The notes beneath the pieces were generated by a model, which saw only the letters and a list, made by a program, of their open reading frames with translations, was not told the origin of the DNA and did no database searches. The translations under genes and the position numbers were made by a program. Below are positions 59,105 to 64,000 of a stretch of 64,000 nucleotides of DNA, piece after piece (position 1 is the stretch's first letter; each line of letters begins with the position of its first letter). Origin of the DNA: Pleomorphomonas sp. NRK KF1. Its GTDB lineage: Bacteria; Pseudomonadota; Alphaproteobacteria; Rhizobiales; Pleomorphomonadaceae. The stretch lies in the NCBI RefSeq assembly GCF_023721755.1, contig NZ_JAMDLH010000007.1, forward strand, positions 268,655 through 332,654, read 5' to 3'.

Positions 59105-59911
59105 TCACCCCCTGAACCGCTTCACCAGCCAGGGGTGAACCGCCGGCGTCGCGGCGAGCACGGCGCCGGTTCTCGGAATGGCGTTGCCGTCGAAGCCGCT
59201 CACCACACCGCCGGCCTCCTCGACGATCAGCACCGAGGCGGCGTAGTCGTGCGGCGACAGGCCGTCTTCGAAGAAGGCGTCGTGGCGGTTCGCCGCCACA
59301 TAGGCAATGGAGAGCGCCGCCGAGCCCATCCGCCGCATGGTGGCGGCGTGGTCCATCACCTCCATCAGGATCTCGCGGTAGCGGGCGACGTGCATCGACT
59401 TGACCTGGCCGGGGATCGGCAGGCTGGCGCCGATCACCGCGTGGTCGATGTTGCGGTCGTCGCGGACCTTGAGGCGCACGCCGTCGAGGAAGGCGCCCTG
59501 GCCGCGCTCGGCATGGAACAGTTCGTCGCGCATCGGGTCGTAGACGACGCCGGCGTCGATGCGGTCGCCACGCAGGAGCGCGATGACCACGCCGAAGAAG
59601 GGGATGCCCCAGGCGAAGTTGGTGGTGCCGTCGATGGGGTCGATCAGGAAACGCGGCGCGTCGGGGCCGTGGTCGCGGTCGCCGGCCTTCTCCTCGCCAT
59701 TGATCGACCAGTCCGGATAGGCCTCGGCGAGCGCGGCGGCGATGGCAGCCTCCACCGCCACATCGGCGGCCGTCACGTAGTCGCGCGCCGCCTTCTCGTC
59801 GACCTTCGCCTGGCCGCAGGCGGAGAAATGCCGGCGGGCGATGTCGCCACCCAGGCGGGCGGCGGCGATCATGGTGGCGATGAGCGGGGAGGGGGCGACG
59901 ATCTGGGACAT
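59105..59911 (-). CDS. suhB: Inositol monophosphatase family protein
   Basis: The 268-aa Mg-dependent phosphatase has the IMPase motifs: ADVAVEAAIAAALAEAYPDWSINGEEKAG, the metal triad in DPIDGTTNFAWG, and the C-terminal HDYAASVLIVEEAGGVVSGFDG. Members dephosphorylate inositol phosphates, 3'-phosphoadenosine phosphate or fructose-1,6-bisphosphate, and SuhB also assists ribosome assembly in enterobacteria. The precise substrate is open. The ATG at 59911 was chosen because the frame extending upstream is unrelated Pro/Ser-rich sequence. Confidence 0.9.
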   Translation of the reverse strand: MSQIVAPSPLIATMIAAARLGGDIARRHFSACGQAKVDEKAARDYVTAADVAVEAAIAAALAEAYPDWSINGEEKAGDRDHGPDAPRFLIDPIDGTTNFAWGIPFFGVVIALLRGDRIDAGVVYDPMRDELFHAERGQGAFLDGVRLKVRDDRNIDHAVIGASLPIPGQVKSMHVARYREILMEVMDHAATMRRMGSAALSIAYVAANRHDAFFEDGLSPHDYAASVLIVEEAGGVVSGFDGNAIPRTGAVLAATPAVHPWLVKRFRG

Positions 59912-60041
59912 GGTCGGAACTCGACTCGGGCTGAGAAAAGAGCGCCCTACATGCGCCGAAGAGACGACAGTTCCATGTCGGCGGGACTGGAACTCACCGC
60001 TCGCTCTGCTGTTATATTGCCTGACCAACGGAGGGCCGGGC

Positions 60042-60953
60042 ATGCTGTGGAAGGGGCGCCGCCAGAGCGGCAACATCGAGGACATGCGCGGCAGAGGCGG
60101 CGGCTTTTCAGGCGGCGGCCTACGCTTTCCGGGTGGCGGCTTCCCCGGCGGCAGGCGGCGCGGCGGCGGCGGGCTTTCCATCGGCGGGCTGATCGTCGTC
60201 GGCCTCGTGCTGTGGTTCCTCGGCATCAACCCGCTGGTGCTGCTCGACGGCGGCATGGGCGGGTCCGGTTATAGCGGCTCGACGGCCATCGAGCGGCCGC
60301 GCGGCGGCGAACCCGACGAGATGCGCGACTTCGTCGCCACCGTGCTCGGCGACACCGAGGATACCTGGACGGAGATTTTCAAGGCGGAGGGCAAGCGCTA
60401 CGAGGCGACGCCGCTGGTGCTGTTCTCCGGCCAAACCCAGTCGACCTGCGGTTTCGCCAGCGCGGCAAGCGGGCCGTTCTACTGTCCCGGCGACGGCAAG
60501 ATCTACATCGACCTCGCCTTCTACGACGAGCTGCGCCAGCAGTTCGGCGCGCCCGGCGACTTCGCCCAGGCCTATGTGATCGCCCACGAGGTCGGCCACC
60601 ACGTGCAGGACCTCGTCGGCCTGTTACCGGCCTTCAACGAGCGCCGCCGGCAGCTCGACCCAGCCGACGCCAACGCGCTGTCGGTGCGGGTGGAACTGCA
60701 GGCCGATTGCTACGCCGGCATCTGGGGCCATTACGCCGAGAAGAAGGGCATCCTCGAACGCGGCGACCTTGAAGAGGCGCTCAACGCCGCCACCCAGATC
60801 GGCGACGATGCCATCCAGAAGCGGACCCAGGGCTATGTGGTGCCGGAGAGCTTCAACCACGGCTCCTCCGCCGCCCGCAAGCGCTGGTTCAAGATCGGCT
60901 TCGACACCGGCGACATGGAGTCCTGCGACACGTTTTCCGGCAAGCGGCTGTAA
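60042..60953 (+). CDS. YpfJ-type neutral zinc metallopeptidase
   Basis: The 303-aa protein starts with a Gly/Arg-rich cytosolic segment and one TM helix (GGLIVVGLVLWFLGINPLVL). A periplasmic peptidase domain follows with the zinc motif HEVGHH (H182, H186) and the third ligand region VELQADCYAGIWGHYA. Conserved YCPGDGKIYIDLAFY and a C-terminal CDTF complete the YpfJ/DUF2342-like family. ATG 60042 follows GGAGGG. It is divergent from suhB and converges with the antitoxin gene. The protein targets are unknown. Confidence 0.93.
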   Translation: MLWKGRRQSGNIEDMRGRGGGFSGGGLRFPGGGFPGGRRRGGGGLSIGGLIVVGLVLWFLGINPLVLLDGGMGGSGYSGSTAIERPRGGEPDEMRDFVATVLGDTEDTWTEIFKAEGKRYEATPLVLFSGQTQSTCGFASAASGPFYCPGDGKIYIDLAFYDELRQQFGAPGDFAQAYVIAHEVGHHVQDLVGLLPAFNERRRQLDPADANALSVRVELQADCYAGIWGHYAEKKGILERGDLEEALNAATQIGDDAIQKRTQGYVVPESFNHGSSAARKRWFKIGFDTGDMESCDTFSGKRL

Positions 60954-60958
60954 GGAAT

Positions 60959-61291
60959 TCAGGCGCGCGTCTTCTCGGAAAGATCTGAGAAGTTGTTGAT
61001 CTTGACCGCGTGATCGGGGAACCGCGCAACAATCTCCAGCTCACCGCCCATCGCTTCGATGAAGCGACGAAGGGTGCTGACATACATGTCGGCGCGCTTC
61101 TCGATCTTGGCGACCGACCCCTGATTGATCTGCAGCGTCTGGCCGATCTCCTCCTGGGACAGTCTCAAGGCCCGCCGAACCTCTGCAAGGTTCATCTCAG
61201 CGTCGAGCTGCGCGGCCAACGCCTCGGCTTCGGCGCGGGCTTCCGGGGTCATTCGAGAACGAAGCTCCGCGAAGGAACGCCTACCGGCCAT
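60959..61291 (-). CDS. HigA-like antitoxin (XRE type)
   Basis: The 110-aa protein has a helical N-terminus (MAGRRSFAELRSRMTPEARA) followed by an XRE helix-turn-helix (RLSQEEIGQTLQINQGSVAKIEKR). This is the layout of HigA/gp49-associated antitoxins that follow the toxin gene. ATG 61291 lies inside the broken toxin gene (11-nt overlap). The gene is intact, so it may now regulate alone or neutralise a related toxin elsewhere. Confidence 0.88.
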   Translation of the reverse strand: MAGRRSFAELRSRMTPEARAEAEALAAQLDAEMNLAEVRRALRLSQEEIGQTLQINQGSVAKIEKRADMYVSTLRRFIEAMGGELEIVARFPDHAVKINNFSDLSEKTRA

Positions 61292-61645
61292 CAGGATTCT
61301 CCTTTTCCAGTTCGGCCAGATGCTCGTCATAGAGATTGTCGGCCACCGGGATCATTCGTCCGTAGAAGCGCTTGTCGCCCGTCTTGTCTCCACCGATCAG
61401 CAGGATCGCCGAGCGACGTGGGTCGAAGGCGTAGAACACCCGCAATGGCTTGCCACCGCTTTGCACGCGCAGCTCGCGCATATGGGCGTGACGCGATCCG
61501 CTGACCCCGCTCGAATAGGGAACGGCAGGTTTGGACCGCGCTGCTCCAACTTGCGAACATGGGCGTCGATGCTGACTTGCTCGGATGTGGTGAGCGTATC
61601 CCACCATCTCCCGAATTCTTCGGTGTATTCGATCAGCCAATGTAT
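61281..61645 (-). pseudogene. HigB/gp49-type toxin, frameshifted
   Basis: The C-terminal half (SRHAHMRELRVQSGGKPLRV then FYAFDPRRSAILLIGGDKTG then DKRFYGRMIPVADNLYDEHL) is a perfect gp49/HigB RNA-cleaving toxin pattern. Its expected N-terminal half (WLIEYTEEFGRWWDTL and EQVSIDAHVRKLEQRGPNL) lies just upstream in another frame. One base is missing near 61517-61520 (a CCC run reading CC on the coding strand). The codon where family members have their start is ATA (61643-61645) and there is an in-frame stop just upstream. The toxin is therefore almost certainly inactive. Sequencing error at one site is the alternative. Confidence 0.75.
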
Positions 61646-61709
61646 GGAGGAATATTATTCCTTTTAAGGACTGTTTCAAGTGCTTCATATGAGGCTGGTT
61701 GTCCATCAG

Positions 61710-61751
61710 TTGACGTTGGTTGGGTCCGTTGGTACATAGGTACACATGTAC
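61710..61751 (+). promoter_or_regulatory. Promoter and operator of the RHH-MFS unit
   Basis: TTGACG (61710-61715) and TACATA (61733-61738) are 17 nt apart. Overlapping the -10 is a 20-bp dyad with arms GTACAT (61732-61737) and ATGTAC (61746-61751). The start codon of the small protein lies 18 nt after the dyad. This is a classical repressor-over-promoter layout. Confidence 0.65.
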
Positions 61752-61768
61752 TAAACTTGAGGGCAACA

Positions 61769-62041
61769 ATGACCGGCATGGTGGTGGAGCGGGTGCAGAC
61801 GGGCATCCGGATTGAAAAGCGCATCCTGAAGGTGCTGAAGGCGTTGGCCGAGCATGGCGACATCACGCTCGGCGATCTGGTCGAGGGCATCGTGCTGCAC
61901 GCCTTCGAGGGCAAGACGCCGTTCTCGCCGGCGACGCTGGAGGTGATCGCGCAACTGAAGGCCATCTACGGCCTCGATCTCGACGCCGGCGCCAGCCACA
62001 AGCTGACCGAACGCGGCGAGGGGGAGAGTGGCCGTGACTGA
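61769..62041 (+). CDS. Small ribbon-helix-helix-like protein
   Basis: The 90-aa protein (MTGMVVERVQTGIRIEKRILKV start) looks like a short basic DNA-binding protein: a beta-strand-rich N-terminus followed by two helices (KALAEHGDITLGDLVEGIVLHAF). It probably represses its own promoter at 61710-61751. The ribosome site GAGGG lies 7 nt upstream. Its stop overlaps the MFS start by 14 nt, so the exporter is translationally coupled. It is a local regulator of the transporter, with the ligand unknown. The RHH call is moderate. Confidence 0.6.
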   Translation: MTGMVVERVQTGIRIEKRILKVLKALAEHGDITLGDLVEGIVLHAFEGKTPFSPATLEVIAQLKAIYGLDLDAGASHKLTERGEGESGRD

Positions 62042-63257
62042 CGCGACGCTTCATCTCCGGCGGAGCGGTTTTCCCTTCGTGCTGGCCACCGCCTTTCTCG
62101 ACGCGGCCGGCTTCGGCATGGTGCTGCCGGTTCTGCCGGCGCTGATCGCCTCGCTCACCGGCGACGGCATGGGCGCGGCGGCCGTCGAGGGCGGCCGGCT
62201 GACCTTCGTTTACGCGGCCATGCTGTTCCTGGTCTCGCCGCTGATCGGCGGCCTGTCCGACCGCTTCGGCCGGCGGCCGCTGCTGATCCTCGCCGTCGCC
62301 AGCTTCGCGCTCGACAACCTGATCTGCGCGCTGGCGCCGTCGCTCGCCTGGCTTTACCTCGGCCGCATTCTCTCCGGCATTTCCGGCAGCACGGGGCCGG
62401 TGATCGGCGCCTATGTCGCCGACACCACTGCGCCCGACGATCGCGCCGCCCGGTTCGGCCGCGTCGGCATGGCCTTCGGCGCCGGCTTCATGCTGGGGCC
62501 GGCGCTGGGCGGTCTTGTCGGAGAACTGTCGCCACGCGCACCCTTCCTGGTCGCCGCGCTGCTGGCGCTCGTCAATGCGGGTCTCGGCTGGGCCTTCCTG
62601 AAAGAAAGCCTCCCGGTCGAGCGGCGTCGGTCGCTGGATCTCGCCAAGGCCAATCCCTTCGGTGCGCTGCGCTTCATCGCCGGCGCAGCCGGCATCGGCC
62701 TGTTGATCGTCGTGCTGGTGCTGATGCAGGTGGCGCACGACTCGCTGCCGGCCGTCTGGACCTTCTCGCTGAAGGAGCGCTTCGGCTGGGGCGAGCGGGA
62801 GATCGGTCTGACGCTGACGCTGGTCGGCGTGGTGATGACGGCGGTGACCGGCTTCGTCGTGGGCCCCACGGTGAAGCGTTTCGGCGAGCATAGCGCGGCG
62901 ATGGTCGGGCTGGCCGTGGCCGGCGTTGGCTTCCTGGGTTTCGCCTTCGCCACGTCGGGCACGGCGATCACGCCGTTCATCGCCGCCTTCGCCTTCATCG
63001 GCATCGTCGGGCCGTCGCTCACGGCGATGATGAGCCGGCGCGTGGCGGCCGACCGGCAGGGCGAATTGCAAGGGGCGATCGGCGCGGTGAAGGGTATCAC
63101 CATGGCGCTGGCGCCGATCCCGATGACCGAGCTGTTCGGCTATTTCACGTCCGACGCTGCGCCAATGCGCTTCGCTGGCGCGCCGTTCCTTCTGTCGGCG
63201 GTGCTGATGGCGATCGCGCTGGTGGTGGTCGGGATGGACCGAAGGGTGCGTCGCTGA
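62028..63257 (+). CDS. MFS transporter, TetA-like
   Basis: The 409-aa 12-TM transporter has motif A GGLSDRFGRRPLLI between TM2 and TM3, LGRILSGISGSTGPVIGAYVADTTAPDDRAARFG and the antiporter motif C-like GAGFMLGPALGG. These are shared with TetA and related tetracycline, bicyclomycin and metabolite efflux pumps. Translation begins at GTG 62028 inside the preceding gene, and an in-frame TTG or ATG start further in is less likely. Tetracycline resistance cannot be claimed without testing. Confidence 0.9.
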   Translation: MAVTDATLHLRRSGFPFVLATAFLDAAGFGMVLPVLPALIASLTGDGMGAAAVEGGRLTFVYAAMLFLVSPLIGGLSDRFGRRPLLILAVASFALDNLICALAPSLAWLYLGRILSGISGSTGPVIGAYVADTTAPDDRAARFGRVGMAFGAGFMLGPALGGLVGELSPRAPFLVAALLALVNAGLGWAFLKESLPVERRRSLDLAKANPFGALRFIAGAAGIGLLIVVLVLMQVAHDSLPAVWTFSLKERFGWGEREIGLTLTLVGVVMTAVTGFVVGPTVKRFGEHSAAMVGLAVAGVGFLGFAFATSGTAITPFIAAFAFIGIVGPSLTAMMSRRVAADRQGELQGAIGAVKGITMALAPIPMTELFGYFTSDAAPMRFAGAPFLLSAVLMAIALVVVGMDRRVRR

Positions 63258-63283
63258 TTCGGAAAGAAAAACAGTTATATAAG

Positions 63284-63423
63284 CTGTCTTCCTCTGCCTG
63301 CGCAGAGGATCTCAGGCCGAAAAGAACGAGAGGTTGATATAGGGCATTCTGCGGCTCGGAGAGTGCTATATCGGCGGCTCGCTCTACCTTCCCGAGATCC
63401 TCTGCCTGCGCAGAGGAGGGCAG
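63284..63423. repeat. Large inverted repeat, family A copy 2
   Basis: Arms 63284-63316 and 63391-63423 are inverted copies, each containing the near-palindrome TCCTCTGCCTGCGCAGAGGA. The loop holds the flank CTATATCGGCGGCTCG, matching the flank CTATATCGGCG of the element at 58919-59055. Two related mobile-like palindromes about 4.4 kb apart bracket the TA/MFS section. Neither encodes a transposase. Confidence 0.85.
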
Positions 63424-63556
63424 GATTATATAGAGGGTATGGTTCTCTGTTTCGTCTAGACCAGGATGCGATGATAGGATGCGTCAGTGTGCCCAGCCCG
63501 CAAGGATCTTGAAGGGTAGGTGGCATTTTGCTACCTTTCGAGCATAGGAGGCGGCA

Positions 63557-63913
63557 ATGGCGCAGTCCGTGAAGCTTGCTGACGACATCATGGCCCTTGT
63601 CCGGCGCGAGGCCGATCTTCACAGCCGCTCCGTTGCCGGCCAACTGACACATTGGATCAAGATCGGCCGAGCCATCGAACGCTCTGGCAACTTCGATTAT
63701 GCGCGGATTACGGCCGCGCTCGAAGCCGGGCTCGATACGACGGAGCTGAGCGAAGAAGAAGAGGCCGCCTGGCTCGACGAGTTCACCGCGAAGATGGCGG
63801 ATCCATCGACCACCGAGACGGCGTTTTTCGAAAAGCGCAAGATTCTCGGTCGCGGCGTCGGTCTCGATGCCGGCGGCAACCTCGTCTATGCGAAAGGTGA
63901 AGCGGCTGAGTAA
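63557..63913 (+). CDS. ParD-like antitoxin
   Basis: The 118-aa protein starts MAQSVKLADDIMALVRREAD and has a short ribbon-helix-helix-like N-terminus, then helices SVAGQLTHWIKIGRAIERSG and an acidic linker. This is the ParD_like antitoxin domain. ATG 63557 follows AGGAGGCGGC. No toxin is visible before the window ends. An overlapping start at 63913 (TAATG) suggests one follows, but it cannot be identified. Confidence 0.75.
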   Translation: MAQSVKLADDIMALVRREADLHSRSVAGQLTHWIKIGRAIERSGNFDYARITAALEAGLDTTELSEEEEAAWLDEFTAKMADPSTTETAFFEKRKILGRGVGLDAGGNLVYAKGEAAE

Positions 63914-63921
63914 TGCGCAAG

Positions 63922-64000
63922 TCAAGCAGCTTTTCGGCTTGGATCGAAGGCCCGGCGGGTGTGGATCATGGTCCAGAGGACGGTGACGCGCCTGCGTGCG
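63922..64000 (-). CDS. C-terminal tail of an unidentified gene, possibly transposase
   Basis: Read on the minus strand, the last 25 codons (RRRVTVLWTMIHTRRAFDPS then RKAA and a stop at 63922) show strong GC at third positions, as expected of real coding sequence here. The basic ending is vaguely like the tail of IS110-family transposases. With so little sequence this is only a weak suggestion. Confidence 0.25.
   Translation of the reverse strand, partial: ARRRVTVLWTMIHTRRAFDPSRKAA

Overview
This window is high-GC DNA from an alphaproteobacterium, most likely of the order Hyphomicrobiales (Rhizobiales). The strongest signs are the lsrB/vtlR-type LysR gene next to trxB and lrp, a DUF3563 micro-protein, rhizobial-type intergenic palindromes, the carB-greA pair, and an LPS inner-core operon with the complete heptose pathway. 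I cannot name the genus from sequence alone. I found no rRNA, tRNA or CRISPR array.

Layout. 0-2.5 kb: a MarR regulator and response regulator (cut by the window edge) divergent from the branched-chain aminotransferase ilvE. 2.5-9.2 kb: small accessory genes, namely a zinc-ribbon membrane protein, a SAM methyltransferase, an APH-type kinase, a DUF3563 protein, a secreted triple-repeat protein, an HdeA-like periplasmic protein, a DUF1499 pair, and a MarR-GNAT fusion with a clear palindromic operator. 9.2-14.5 kb: a four-gene MacB-type efflux or lipoprotein-export operon (adaptor, ATPase, two permeases) next to a membrane-anchored AraC regulator. 14.6-18.3 kb: aspartate aminotransferase, a ParDE toxin-antitoxin pair and a chemoreceptor. 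18.5-23.8 kb: a candidate structured sRNA, lsrB, trxB, lrp and an MsbA-like ABC exporter.

23.9-33.9 kb is a polysaccharide locus. gmd and fcl make GDP-L-fucose. They are followed by a visibly AT-richer block of glycosyltransferases and methyltransferases that includes both a GT10-type (alpha-1,3/1,4) and a GT11-type (alpha-1,2) fucosyltransferase. This is the most striking content of the window: a likely horizontally acquired fucosylated glycan (O-antigen or capsule) module lying beside the LPS core genes.

34-43.5 kb: a tightly overlapping six-gene minus-strand LPS core operon (hldD, waaF, waaC and three glycosyltransferases), divergent from hldE-gmhA-gmhB. Together these make ADP-heptose and build the inner core. 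43.6-47.8 kb: greA and carB. 48-49.7 kb: small accessory genes.

49.7-53.6 kb: a TRAP transporter operon with an FCD-type GntR regulator and an upstream palindrome. 54-58.9 kb: an ABC importer of the ferric/polyamine type ending in a glycerophosphodiesterase-like gene, probably a glycerophosphodiester or related uptake-and-cleavage unit. 59-64 kb: an inositol-monophosphatase-family enzyme, a YpfJ-type metallopeptidase, a HigA-like antitoxin whose cognate toxin is broken, a small ribbon-helix-helix-like protein overlapping a TetA-like MFS exporter, and an orphan ParD-like antitoxin. Two related large palindromic intergenic repeats flank this last section.
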